Assembly: GCA_016710095.1 (NCBI GenBank)
Contig: JADJLL010000050.1
Location: 1-59,707, forward strand
Reading direction: 5' to 3'
Length of the DNA stretch: 59,707 nt
Source: Candidatus Eiseniibacteriota bacterium
Lineage (GTDB): Bacteria > Eisenbacteria > RBG-16-71-46
Both the position numbers and the translations under genes were made by a program. The stretch's first letter is position 1. Each line of letters opens with the position of its first letter. Positions 18,425 through 29,400 of this stretch are shown here, one piece after another. Under the pieces are notes generated by a model that saw nothing but the letters and a program-made list of their open reading frames with translations, was not told the DNA's origin and did not search any database.

Positions 18425-19042
18425 TCAATGCTCCTTCGGGTGGTTGGGATGGAACAACAACTCGACGTAGCGCTTCAGGTGATCGACGGAATCTTCGGCG
18501 ACGCTCGCGCTGCCGCGCGCCTTGGCGAGGATGAACGCGCCCTGCAGCACGGCCTGCGTGTGCAACGCGAGGCTCTCGGCGGTCCACGGCGCGTCGGGCG
18601 CGTACTTCTCGCGCGCGAGCGCGATGTCGCGCGCGACCTCGGACGCGTGGCCGCTGATGCTGCGGTCGCACGCCTCACGGATGGCGGGATTGGTGTCGTA
18701 CGTCTCCTGCACCATCGTGCCGACGAGGCAGGTGAACTCGGGCACCCGCCCCATGAGGATGGACTTGCGGAAGTCGATGTAGCCGAGCACGCGCTGCAGC
18801 GGATCGTCGGCGCGGTGGTAGGGCGCCGCGGCGAAGAACGCGTCGGTCACGGTGGACCAGTGCCGCGCGGCCTCGACCGCGAGCTGCTCCTTGGACTCGA
18901 AGTGGTGAAAGAAGCTGCCCTTGCTCAGGCCGGCGGCGGCGCAGATGTCGTCCACGCGCGTCGCCGAGTAGCCGCGCGCGCGGATGACCTGGAGCGCGGC
19001 GTCGAGCAGCCGGGTGCGCGAATCAGCGGTGGGAGCGTTCAT
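18425..19042 (-). CDS. TetR/AcrR family transcriptional regulator
   Basis: This 205-residue repressor has an N-terminal helix-turn-helix (TRLLDAALQVIRARGYSATR, then ICAAAGLSKGSFFHHFESKE). The ligand domain ends in LHTQAVLQGAFILAKARG, which resembles the TetR_C YcdC/NemR-like group. It is the first gene of a three-gene operon and has a palindromic operator 9 bp upstream of its start, so autoregulation is likely. By analogy with NemR-like proteins an electrophilic ligand is plausible; Cys residues are present (VDDICAAAG, EFTCLVG, REACDRS). Confidence 0.95.
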   Translation of the reverse strand: MNAPTADSRTRLLDAALQVIRARGYSATRVDDICAAAGLSKGSFFHHFESKEQLAVEAARHWSTVTDAFFAAAPYHRADDPLQRVLGYIDFRKSILMGRVPEFTCLVGTMVQETYDTNPAIREACDRSISGHASEVARDIALAREKYAPDAPWTAESLALHTQAVLQGAFILAKARGSASVAEDSVDHLKRYVELLFHPNHPKEH

Positions 19043-19050
19043 GGCCGGGA

Positions 19051-19074
19051 ACCATACCGACCGGTTGGTATGGT
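19051..19074. promoter_or_regulatory. Operator palindrome of the TetR regulator
   Basis: ACCATACC and GGTATGGT flank an 8-bp centre (GACCGGTT). The inner TACCGACCGGTTGGTA matches the usual TetR-family operator style. It lies just upstream of the regulator's ATG, so binding would block the operon's promoter. Confidence 0.75.
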
Positions 19075-19089
19075 CGGCAAGGGAAATGT

Positions 19090-19125
19090 CGCGGGCGGCC
19101 GTCCCAGTTCGGGAGGCCGCCCGCG
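19090..19125 (-). terminator. GC-rich hairpin after the secreted MBL gene
   Basis: An 11-bp stem (CGCGGGCGGCC with GGCCGCCCGCG), extended by a partial inner stem, lies 18 bp past the stop of the minus-strand MBL gene. There is no real U-tract; it may also insulate the TetR promoter. Confidence 0.5.
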
Positions 19126-19143
19126 GACTGCGAGAACCGATGC

Positions 19144-21279
19144 CTACCGCAGGCGCGCCAACCGATCGGTGCGCGTGCCGAACGGCGTGCTCAGGCGGAC
19201 GAAGTACAGGCCGGCGCCCACGGTCGAGCCGTCGGTCGTGCGGCCGTTCCACTCGGTCGAGTAGCGGCCGGCGGAGAAGACACCTTCGATCGCCCACAGA
19301 CGGCGGCCCGAAAGGTCGAGCACTTCGAGGCGGGCATGTCCTTCACGCGGGAGCGTGAACGACAGGCGCGTGTTCCCGGCGCTCGGGTTCGGAGTCGGCG
19401 ACGCGAGCGCGAACGCCAGCGGGCCGTCGTTGACGCCGGCCGTGCCGAGGCTGATCGAGAACAGGCTGTTGCTGATGTCGAAGCCGCTCAGGTGCGCGGC
19501 GTCGTACGCCGTCACGCGGACCACGGCGCTGTCCGAGCTGATGCTCGGCAGCGTCCACGCGTAGGTGCCCGAGTTCGGCAGGCCACCGGCCACGCGAATC
19601 CAGGGGCCACCGACGCCGTGCGACGAGTACGCGATCGTGATCGAGTCCACGCCGGCGTTGTCGGACGCATTCCACGTCACGTCGTGCGTGCTTCCGGCGG
19701 CCCAGGACTCGCCACCCAGCGGCACTTCGACCGCGACCACGGGAGGCGCGACGTCCGTGAAGAGCGGCGAAATCGTGTGGTTCGCGGAGACGTTGCTGAA
19801 CGTGTAGTTCGAGACCGCACCCACGCCCACGCCATCCACGATCACGTTGCCGATGCCCCAGCCGCTGCCGGGTGCGATCGTGAACGCGCTCGAGAAGCCC
19901 TCGATCACGTCCACGAGGCCGCTCGGCGAGATCGTGCCGCCCGTCGCGCCCGAGGCCGCGATCTGCCAGTAGTCGAACGTCACGTTCGTGGCGCTCGAAT
20001 CCGATCCGAGGTTGCCCGCCGCGTCGCGCGCACGGACGCGCAGGCGCGCCTGGCTCGTGCCGGGAGCGGGGACGCTCCACAGCATGCTGCCGGTGTTGGA
20101 GAGCCCCGTCGCGAGGTTGGTCCAGCTCGTGCCGCCGTTGGTCGAGTACGCGACGTCCACCGTGGTCACGCCGACGTTGTCCGTCGCGGTCCAGGTGATG
20201 GCGTGCGTGGAGCCGACCTTCCAGGACTCGCCGCCGTCAGGCGAGGTGATCGTCGCGACGGGAGGAGTGCCGTCCGCGGGGCCGGAGTTGAAGAAGGTGT
20301 GCACGAACGTGTTGCCGCCGGTGCTGTTGATGTTGCGGATCGTGTCCACGCCGCCCGGTTCCCACGTGGCGGAGATGTACACCTGGCCGCTCGCGACGTA
20401 GTCCTGGCCCGCGACGGGCGCGACGCCGGACCCGGTCTCGGTCCAGTAGGTCTTCATGTTCGCCGCGTGCAGGCGCGTGAGCGCGGCCGCGGTCGGGTGG
20501 CCGTACGAGTTGCCGTTGCCGCACGAGATCACGCCGAGCTGGGCCTGGATGGCGGCGAGGATCGAGGCGTCGCTCGAAGTGGCGGAGCCGTGGTGGTGCA
20601 CCTTGTAGACCTCGGCCGTGCCGATCTCGGTCGCGACGATCGGCTCGACGATGGGCTGTGGGCTCAGGCCGGGCATGTCGCCGCCGAACGTCTCGTCGAA
20701 CTCGCCGTACTTGACCTTCAGCATCAGGCAGAGCGCGTTCTCGTCGCCCGAGACACCGGAGGCGCCTGCGCCGGCGAGGTCCACGACCTTGATGGTCACG
20801 GGGTGCGCCGAAAGGGAGTCGAGCGTGATGACCTGGTTCTTCACGAGCGTCTTGCGATTCACGCCGAGCGTGTTCTTGTAGTTCGTGTACGTCGCGGTCG
20901 TGTACGAGCCGCCGCGGTCCCAGCCGTTCGCGATGGTGATGCCCGCCGACGCGATCGCGACAGTGTTGCCGATGTGGTCCGCGTGATAGTGGCTCGCAAA
21001 GTGGTGATCGATGTGCGTGACGCCGAGCGCCTGCAACTGCAGCACGACCGACTTGCCGATGGCCGTCGGATGCGAAGGCGAGACTCCGTTGTCGATCATC
21101 ACGACCTGACCGAGCGGCGTGACGATGAGCGCGCCGTCACCCTGGCCGACGTCGAGGTGATAGATCTGGAGGCGGCCGTTCGGCGTCACGGCAGCCGAGG
21201 CCGGCGCGGCGAACGTCGCGAACGTGACACTGGCGCACACGGCGGCGAGCGCCGCACGCAAAGAGCGGATCGGGGGCAT
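19144..21279 (-). CDS. Secreted ComEC-type MBL protein with Ig-like domains and FlgD-like C-terminus
   Basis: This 711-residue exported protein has GGAGA 4 bp before the ATG and a signal peptide ending in APASA. Residues 35-335 form a metallo-beta-lactamase domain of the ComEC/Rec2 type: YHLDVGQGDGALIV, VMIDNG, and metal motif FASHYHADHIGN; later YKVHHHGSATSSD matches the distal histidine region. Two Ig-like 'GGESW..GSTH..TW' modules follow (about residues 345-440 and 520-610). The C-terminal FlgD-like sorting domain has LEVLDLSGRRLWAIEG and GAGLYFVRLS. It probably works outside the cell on DNA or phosphoester substrates. Substrate and activity are inferred. Confidence 0.93.
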   Translation of the reverse strand: MPPIRSLRAALAAVCASVTFATFAAPASAAVTPNGRLQIYHLDVGQGDGALIVTPLGQVVMIDNGVSPSHPTAIGKSVVLQLQALGVTHIDHHFASHYHADHIGNTVAIASAGITIANGWDRGGSYTTATYTNYKNTLGVNRKTLVKNQVITLDSLSAHPVTIKVVDLAGAGASGVSGDENALCLMLKVKYGEFDETFGGDMPGLSPQPIVEPIVATEIGTAEVYKVHHHGSATSSDASILAAIQAQLGVISCGNGNSYGHPTAAALTRLHAANMKTYWTETGSGVAPVAGQDYVASGQVYISATWEPGGVDTIRNINSTGGNTFVHTFFNSGPADGTPPVATITSPDGGESWKVGSTHAITWTATDNVGVTTVDVAYSTNGGTSWTNLATGLSNTGSMLWSVPAPGTSQARLRVRARDAAGNLGSDSSATNVTFDYWQIAASGATGGTISPSGLVDVIEGFSSAFTIAPGSGWGIGNVIVDGVGVGAVSNYTFSNVSANHTISPLFTDVAPPVVAVEVPLGGESWAAGSTHDVTWNASDNAGVDSITIAYSSHGVGGPWIRVAGGLPNSGTYAWTLPSISSDSAVVRVTAYDAAHLSGFDISNSLFSISLGTAGVNDGPLAFALASPTPNPSAGNTRLSFTLPREGHARLEVLDLSGRRLWAIEGVFSAGRYSTEWNGRTTDGSTVGAGLYFVRLSTPFGTRTDRLARLR

Positions 21280-21481
21280 TCGGTCTCCGCGGTTCCAGCA
21301 CTGCCTCGGGGGCGAACGCAGGACCGTCGAGATGTGGACGAGCTGTTGGCCAACGATGTGAAGGCAGTCAACACGTCCCGAGTCGCCGATAAGGCTACCA
21401 ACGCTTCACGGTCAGGGTCCACCCGTAAGGCCGTCGAAGGCCGGGCTTGCACGATCCGGACAGCTTGGAAGGCACGAAAAA

Positions 21482-21512
21482 ACGCCCGGAGTCGATGAGC
21501 GACTCCGGGCGT
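21482..21512 (-). terminator. Intrinsic terminator of the DUF4114-like gene
   Basis: A perfect 13-bp stem (21482-21494 with 21500-21512) has a 5-nt loop. Read on the minus strand it is followed by TTTTTT, 20 bp after the stop codon at 21533. Confidence 0.9.
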
Positions 21513-21532
21513 CTCTTCTTTACTGCGTGCGA

Positions 21533-22222
21533 CTAGCGGATGCGGGTCTTGAGCTGGCCCCACGTGGTCGTGCTGACCGGCGTCGGGTTGACGGACTCGA
21601 GGAACAGCACCGCGTCGTCGTAGTCGTTGTCCGAAGTCGCGACCGGGGAATCTTCCCAGGCCAGCCACCACGAACCGCTGTTGAAGCCGGTGCCGGCGTA
21701 GGTCAGAGCCTGCGCCGCGCTGCCGGCGTTGCGCACGTCCTGCGTGTAGAACAGGCCGCCGGGGCCCTGCAGGTAGTAGCCGAAGTTCGAACGGTCGGCG
21801 CCGAGATACGTCACCTGTCCCACGTTGACGGCGTTGGCGTCGTTCAGGTTCACGACGACGCGGGTCGGAAGGTTGCGGAACGAAGCCGTCGCGAACCAGC
21901 CGGTCGCCGCAGCGCCCGGGAACACCTGGTACAGCACCGGCGAACCCGCAGCCGCGTTGTAGATGCCGATCGTGTTGCTCGCGGCGTTGCCGGCGAGTTC
22001 GATCTGCAGCGAGAACGTGGAGTTGTTCGACACGGTCGTGGACCACGACTGCACGGCGTTCTGGTCCGTGAGGACGTTGATCGATTCGCCCTGGCTGTTC
22101 AGGTAGCCCTGAAGGGTTCCACCCTGAACGGCAATCTGCGGAACGCGCAGCGCGGCGAAAGCGGAGCTGGCCAGCGCGACGAGCATCGCGGCGCTGAAGA
22201 CAATGGTCGCAACACGCTTCAT
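21533..22222 (-). CDS. Secreted DUF4114-like protein
   Basis: This 229-residue exported protein starts at ATG 22222 after GGGAGG. The signal peptide is MKRVATIVFSAAMLVALASS, cut near AFA. The C-terminal region WLAWEDSPVATSDNDYDDAV matches the acidic 'ED...D.DYNDvvf' block of DUF4114, a probable calcium-binding beta-sandwich found in adhesins. There is no FlgD-like tail, unlike its neighbours. It is monocistronic, with its own leader and a strong terminator. It may be a secreted matrix or surface protein; the function is not known. Confidence 0.87.
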   Translation of the reverse strand: MKRVATIVFSAAMLVALASSAFAALRVPQIAVQGGTLQGYLNSQGESINVLTDQNAVQSWSTTVSNNSTFSLQIELAGNAASNTIGIYNAAAGSPVLYQVFPGAAATGWFATASFRNLPTRVVVNLNDANAVNVGQVTYLGADRSNFGYYLQGPGGLFYTQDVRNAGSAAQALTYAGTGFNSGSWWLAWEDSPVATSDNDYDDAVLFLESVNPTPVSTTTWGQLKTRIR

Positions 22223-22564
22223 GGTTCGGCCTCCCTCGAGTAGTGAGCTTCTGCATTGATACGGCGCGGGGGGCACCGGTCCGCCCAGGCGGATGGACTG
22301 TCCCTGACCGGACGACGACGAGGGGAAAATAACACGGCCGGGCGAGTTTCCAACGAAAAGAAACGTGTTGGGCGACGGAAATCTTTCAAAACCCTTGTCA
22401 GGCCCCCCTCCGAACAATCACTCTTATGTGCCGGTAATGTCCTGGCCCCCGCTTCCCGGTCACGTGTTCCCGCCTTACGGCGGGACGCATGTCTGCTGGA
22501 ACCCATGGCTTGCCACTTTCGCGGTCTCTTCCCCGCTCGAACCTCTCTGCCCTCCGCGGAGGTC
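22223..22564. other. Divergent intergenic region
   Basis: This 342-bp region lies between the starts of two divergent secreted-protein genes and is more AT-rich than its surroundings around 22325-22435. A small hairpin (TCCCGCC/GGCGGGA, 22468-22485) sits in the plus-strand leader. TTGTCA at 22395-22400 is a possible -35, but no good -10 follows at normal spacing. Promoters for both genes must lie here. Confidence 0.5.
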
Positions 22565-23406
22565 ATGGTGCTGCTGAAGCGAGGCGGCTTTGCGCCGTTT
22601 CGAAATATTTTCGCGATGGGTCTGGCGCTGCTCCTTTGGAGCGCGTGGACCGGTCCCGCGGCGGCAGCCATCTCGGTCGCGCTGTCTCCGGCGCTCCAGA
22701 CCGTGGCGCCCGGCGGCGACTTCGACGTGCGCGTCGAGATCCCTTCCGCGGGCTCGGCCTTCAACGCCTACGAGGTGGTCGTGCAGTACGACCCGGCAGT
22801 GCTCACGTTCCTGCCCCAGTCGCCGACCTCGCTGCAGCAGGGCGCGCTCATGCTGGGAGGATGCTCTCCCGCGAGCACGTTCCACCTCTTCGCCGCCGCA
22901 GGTGACAGCCTGAGCATCACGAACTCCTCCTTTGTAATGGAGGCTCGCTCACCGGCCCGGGAACGCTCTACACGCTGCGCTTCCGGGCGTCGAACACGCC
23001 GCAGGTGACCTCGCTCTCGATCCGCTTCAAGGAGTTCTTCTCCGCCGGCATCCTCGTCACGCCCGTCACCGCGACGAGTTGCCAGGTCGGCATCGGCATT
23101 CCGCTCGACGTGCCGGCGCGCGAACCCGGTTCGCTGCGCGTGCAGGCCGATCCGAATCCGGCGTGGGGGAGCGTGCGGCTCACGATCAGCGGCGCGGGCT
23201 CCGGTCCTCGCGACGTGGACGTGCTCGACGTCACCGGCCGCGCGGTGCGCCACCTTTCGCGTGGCATGAACGTGCCCTCGGGCGGCGGTTCGCTCGTCTG
23301 GGACGGCACCACCGATTCCGGCGCGCGCGTTCCGGCGGGCATCTATCTCGTCCGCGTGCGCAGCGGCGCCGAATCCCGGCTCACTCGCATCGCGTGGCTG
23401 CCATGA
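22565..23406 (+). CDS. Secreted cohesin-like protein with FlgD-like C-terminus (1-nt frameshift near 22936)
   Basis: ATG 22565 follows GGAGG closely; MGLALLLWSAW at 22617 is an alternative start. The signal peptide ends near GPAAAA. Residues 35-145 are cohesin-like (LSPALQTVAPGGDFDVRVEI, then VVQYDPAVLTFLP). Near 22936 one base appears lost: SITNSSF should continue as NGGSLTGPGTLYTLRF. The last 85 residues are the FlgD/Ig-like domain (VDVLDVTGRAVRHLS, PAGIYLVRVR). The product is about 280 residues. It overlaps the next gene by 4 bp (ATGA). It may be a cell-surface scaffold or binding protein. Confidence 0.78.
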
Positions 23407-26400
23407 GCGACGTCCGGTCGTTCGGCCGCTGCTCGGCATTCCGCCGCCATGCCGCTCGCGGTGGCGCTCGTCCTGGGGTCGCGCTGGCGCTGGCGGCCCG
23501 CTCGCGCGCAGACGGTGCGCACGGACTTCTTCGTCACGAACGGCCAGGTGAACGCGCAGGTCGTGCGCGACGGACTGCTCTACGTGGGTGGCGCCTTCAC
23601 GCAGGTCGGCGCCGTGACGGGCGCGGGCCTGCCCATCGACTCGACCACCGGACTGCCCGATCCCGGCGTCCCGCGCGTGACTGGCGTCGTGTACGCGGCC
23701 GAGAGCGACGGCGCGGGCGGCTGGTTCATCGGCGGCCAGTTCACGTCGGTGGACGGCGTCGCGCGCGCGAATATCGCGCACGTGCTCGCGGACCACTCCG
23801 TGGATCCGTGGAACCCGGGAACGAACGGCGCGGTGCGCGCGCTCGCGCTCTCGGGCTCGCAGCTCTTCCTGGGCGGCGACTTCACCGTGCTCGGTTCGAC
23901 CTCGCGCACGCGCGCGGGCTGCGTGGACGTCACCACCGGCGTCGTGACTTCCTGGAATCCGAACGCGAACGGCACCGTGCGGGCGATGCACGTGTCGGGC
24001 TCGTTCATGATCGTGGGTGGGCAGTTCACCACGATCGGCGGTCAGGCCCGCAATCGCATCGCCGAACTCAATCTCACGACGGGAGCTGCGAACGCGTTCT
24101 GGAATCCGAACGTGAACTCGTCGGTCTTCGCGCTCGAGGTGTCCGGCAACACGCTCTACGTGGGCGGCCAGTTCACGAACGTCGGTGGGCAGGCGCGCAA
24201 CCGACTCGCTGCGGTCAACCTCGCGACCGGCAGCACCCTCGCGTGGAATCCGAACCTGAACGGAAACGTGAACGCGATCGTGAACGACTCGGGGACGGTC
24301 TACGCCGGCGGCGCGTTCAACGCGGTCGGTCCTGCGATGCGCAACCGCATCGCGGCGGTGGATTCCACCACGGGGTTCGCGACCGCGTGGAACCCGAACG
24401 CGAGCGCGACGGTCCAGACGCTCTGGCTCGCCGGCGAATCGATCTACGCTGGCGGCGACTTCCTGAGCATCGGCGGACAGGCGCGCAGCCGCATCGCGCA
24501 GCTCGACCGCACGACGGGGCTCGCGACGGACTGGAACCCCACGGCGTTCAGCACGGTCAACGTGATCGCGGCGGCCATGCCCGAGGTGTTCGTCGGCGGA
24601 GCGTTCACCGCGGTCGGCGGTGTCGCACGCAACAACCTCGCGGCGATCGACATCGCGACGGGCCAGGCGACGTCGTGGAATCCCGACGTCAACAACCAGG
24701 TGCAGGCGCTGCTCGCCGGGCCCGGCTCGCTCTACCTCGGCGGTAACTTCACGACGATGGGCGGCCAGATCCGCAACAGCGTCGCGTCCGTGGACTGGAC
24801 GACCGGCGCCGCCACGGCGTGGGACCCGAACGCGAACGGCCAGGTCTCGGCGCTCGCGCGCCTGGACTCGACGATCTACGTGGGCGGACTCTTCACGAGC
24901 GTGGGCGGTCAGTCCCGCACGAACGCGGCCGCGCTCGACTCGACGACGGGCCTCGCGGCGGCGTGGCTGCCGGAGCCGGACGATCAGGTCTTCGCGATCG
25001 AGCCGGCGGCGTACGTCGATCTATCTCGGCGGCAGCTTCCTCAACGTGGGCGGCGAACCGCGCACGTTCGTCGGCGAGGTGGACGCGTCGACCGGCCTCG
25101 CGACGACCTGGGACCCGAACGCGGACGGCACCGTGCGCGCGATCTTCGCGACGTGCGACCGCGTCTACGTGGGCGGCTTCTTCACCTTGATCGGCGGCGC
25201 CTCGCGCAATCGCCTCGCCGCGCTCGATCCCGTCGACGGCGGCCGCGCTCGCGTGGAATCCCAACTCCGACGGACCCGTCTTCGCGCTCACCTCCGCGCC
25301 CGGCGCGATCTACGTGGGCGGCGTGCTCACCTCGGTCGGCGGCCAGCCGCGCAGCCGCGCCGCGGCCGTGAACCCGAGCACCGGCGCCGTGACGAGCTGG
25401 AATCCCGCGCCGAACGGCACCGTGCGCTCGATCGCCGTGGCGCCGGCCGACGTGCTGCTCGGCGGCGCGTTCACCGGCCTCGGCTCGGTCGCCTCGGGCA
25501 ATCTCGCCGCGGTGTCGCCCGACGCGACGATCAGCTGCCCGCTCATCACGATCGGTCCCGCGCTCACGCCGCAGGGCGTCGTCGGCGTGTCGTACTCGCT
25601 CGTCCAGACGCGCACCGGCGGCACCGCTCCGTTCTGCTGGAGCGTCTCGAGCGGCACGCTGCCCGCGGGCCTCACGCTCGACCGCTCGACCGGCGCGATC
25701 TCCGGAACGCCGTCGGCGACCGGTGTGACCGCGGTGACGATCACCGTGCGCGACGTCAACGGCTGCACGGGCACGCTCGTGCGCTCGTTTGTGATCGCGG
25801 GCGCACCGGCCGTGACGGCGGTCGTGCCGCAGACCACGGGGCTTTGCCTCAATCCCGCGCAGGCGTGCGTCACCGTTCCTTTCGCGCTCACGCGCGGCGA
25901 GTCCACGCCGCTGCGCTCCGTCACGGTCACGTTCCACGTCGAGTCCGCGAAGCTCGCGCTCTGCGCGCCCGGACCCGTGGGCAACAGCATCCACGCCGGC
26001 GACTGGGCGGCGGGCTTCCCGAACATGTCGTTCAGCGCCGTCTCGAACGGCGGCGGCTCGTACACCGTGCACCAGGCGATCACGTCGGGCGCGTGCGGTC
26101 CGACGACGGGCGGCACGCTGTTCGCGCTCGACCTCCAGTCGCTCGGCTTCGACGGCACCGCGGCCGTGACGCTCGACGAAGTCGTCGCGCTCGCGTGCGA
26201 CGGCTCGCCGCTCGCCGTGAACCTCGGCGCGGCCGGCTCGATCAACGGCTCGACCACGCCGATCGTCGTGCTGCCCGCGTCGCTGCCCAACACGCTCACG
26301 GGCGCCGCGTACAGCGAGACGATCACGTCGACGCCTTCGGCCCCCGGCACCACGTTCGCGATCACCGCGGGCACGCTGCCGCCCGGCCTGACGCTGTCGC

Positions 26401-29400
26401 CGGCCGGCCTGCTGAGCGGCGCGGTCACCGCGGCGGGCACCGACACGTTCACGATCACCGCGACCGACGCGGGCGGTTGCATCGGCTCGCGCGAATACAT
26501 CGTGACCGCGGACTGTCCGGCGATCGCGGTCTCGCCGTCCACGCTGCCCGACGGCGCGGTCGGCTCCGCCTACTCGTACGCCCTGTCCGCCACCGCGGGC
26601 ACGGCGCCCTTCACGTTCGCCGTGATCACCGGCACGCTGCCCTCGGGCCTCTCGCTCTCCGGTGGCGGCGTGCTGTCCGGCACGCCCGACGCCGCGGGGC
26701 AGTCGCTCTTCTCGGTCGGCGTCACCGATGCGACCGGTTGCACCGCGTCGGTGGACTACGTCTTCGACGTGTTCGCCGTCGCGCCGGTCTCGACCATCGC
26801 GGCCGTGCCCGGTCCGCTCTCGATCTCGAGCGCGAACCCGTGCGTCACCGTGCCGGTCGTCTACACGCGCGGCGAGTCCACGCCGGTGCGTGGCGTGAAG
26901 GTCACGCTGCAACTCGATCCCGCGATGCTCTCGCTCTGCACGCCCGCGCATCCCGACTCGAGCATCACGCTCGGTCCGTGGGCCGACGCCTACCCGAACA
27001 CGATCCTGCAGGTCGTCGCGCTGGGCGGCGGCGCGTACCAGGTGGACCTCGTCACGCTCGGCCTGCCCTGCGGCATCACGACGGGCGGCACGCTGTTCGA
27101 CGTGCACGTCACGTCGGCCGGTCCCGACGGCGACGCGCTCATCGGCGTCACCGCGGTGAAGTCGCGTGACTGCGACAACACGCCGGTGCCCGTCATGGCG
27201 GGCGCGCAGGACACCGTGCGCGTGCACAACACGCCGCTTGCGATCGCGCCCTCCACGCTGCCGAACGCGCTGGCCGGCGTGTCGTACTCGCAGGCGCTCA
27301 CCGCTTCGGGCGGCGACGCGCCGTACACGTTCTCCGTGCTCTCGGGCGCGCTGCCGGCGGGCCTCACGCTCGACGGCGCCGGCGTGCTCTCGGGAATCGC
27401 GACCGTGACGGGCTCGTTCTCGTTCACGGCCGGCGCCGTGGACGACCACGGCGTTCCGGGCTCGCGTGCGTACACGCTCTCGGTCACCTGCTCGCCGATC
27501 ACCGTGACGCCGTCGTCGCTGCCCTTCGCGCAGGTCGGCGTCCCGTACAGCCAGACGCTGATCGCGACGAGCGCGCTCGCGCCCGTCACGTGGAGCGTCA
27601 CGACCGGTGCGCTGCCTTCCGGCCTCACGCTTTCGCCCACCACCGGCGAGATCGCCGGCACGCCGCTCGCCGCCGGCTTCGCGTCGTTCACCGCGACCGC
27701 GACCGATCCGGCGGGTTGCACGGGCAGCGAGAGCTACGGCCTGTCCGTGTTCCTCGATCCCGCGGCTTCGAACGTCGCCGCGCGCACCAACGGCCTCTGT
27801 CTGTCGTCCGTGCATCCCACCGTCAGCGTGCCGTTCCCCTACACGCGCGGCGAGACCGCGCACGCGCGCGGCGTGAGCGTGACGTTCTCGATCGAGACGT
27901 CGGTGCTCGCGCTCGTCACGCCGGGTTCGCCCGCGAGCAGCATCCATCCGGGTTCGTGGCTGCTGCCGTACGTCAATCGCACGTTCTCGGTCGCCGACAA
28001 CGGCGGCGGCTCGTACACGGTGAGCTACGCGCTCACCGGCTCGCCGTGCGGCCCCGACACGTCGGGCACGCTGTTCACCGTGGACCTCGAGGCGGCCGCC
28101 GGTGACGGCATCGGCCACCTCACGGTGACGAGCGTGAACGCGTGGGACTGCTCCGGCCTGCCGCTCCCGGTCGTGCCGGGCGCGATCGGCGCGCTCGCGG
28201 TGAGCCACACGGCGCCGCCCGCGATCCAGAACCTCGACGCCGCGCAGGTGACGACCGGCAACGACGGTTCGGGCCGCACCGGCATCACGGTCACCTGGAG
28301 CACGGCGGAAGCCGGCCGCGTCGCGCTCTACCGCGCGCCGTTCGGCTCGTGGCCCGAATATGACGACGCCGGTGGCGTCACGCCCGACTCGTCGCTCGCA
28401 CCCTCGGCCCCGTGGACGCTCGTGAGCGCGAACGCCTCGCCCGGCATCGTGGACCATCCGCCGGCGCGCGACTTCTGGCACTACGTCGCGTTCTTCACGG
28501 ACTCGTGCGGCAACACGTCGGCGGTCTCGAATCTCTCGCGCGGTGCGCTCGACTATCACCTCGGCGACGTCTCGAACCGCGTGACCGCGGGCGCGGGCGA
28601 CAACCGTGTCGCGCTCGAGGACGTCTCGCTGCTCGGCGCGCACTACGGCATCTCGGGCGCGACGCTCGTGACCGACGGCGTCGCGTACCTCGACGTCGGC
28701 CCGACGACCGACGGCCAGACGACCTCGCGTCCGCTCACCGACAACGCGATCGACTTCGAGGATCTCCTCCTCTTCGCGCTCGATTTCCGCACGGTGTCCG
28801 CGCCGCAGGACGGTGCGCGCATCGCGGGCGCGCGTTCGACGAACGAAGTGTTCGCGGTCGAGGCGCCGTCGCTGGTCGAGGCCGGACAGACGTTCGACGT
28901 GTCGCTCACGCTCGACGCGAGCGGAAGTATGCAGGGCTTCTCGGCCGGCATCGCGTGGAACCCGGAAGTCGTCGAGCCGGTCTCGACGACGAGCGGCGGC
29001 TGGATCGAAGGCCAGGGCGGCGTGCTGTTCTCGCCGAAGGCCGGCCGCGTGGACGCCGCGCTGCTCGGCCGCCGTGCGAGCGGAGTCGAAGGCTCGGGCG
29101 AAGTCGCGCGTCTGCGCTTCAAGGCGCTGCGCGAGGGCGATCCCGGCATCCGCTGCGCCGACGTGCTCGCGCGCGACGCGAACAATCGCACGATCGAGTC
29201 CTCGCGCCTCGCGCGCGAGGTGCGCGAGCTCGTGCCCGCGCGCACGGCGCTGCTCGCACCCGCGCCGAATCCCGCGCGCGGCGCTTCGCTGCTGTCGTTC
29301 GCGTTGGCGCGCTCCGGTCCCGTGGACCTGTCGCTCTACGGTGTGGACGGCCGCCGAGTGGCTTCGCTCGCGCACGGCATCTATGCTGCGGGCATGCACC

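Noticed and set aside
21280..21480. Possible riboswitch (c-di-GMP-I style) in the minus-strand leader of the secreted MBL gene.
   Set aside because: A GGTAGCC-like piece is present, but the conserved GCAAAGCC core and paired stems of the class are not.
23510..25530. Tandem DNA repeat or CRISPR-like array with period near 144 bp.
   Set aside because: The periodicity is a protein repeat (48 residues, WNPNANG...GGQFT) with diverged DNA; there are no identical repeats with unique spacers.
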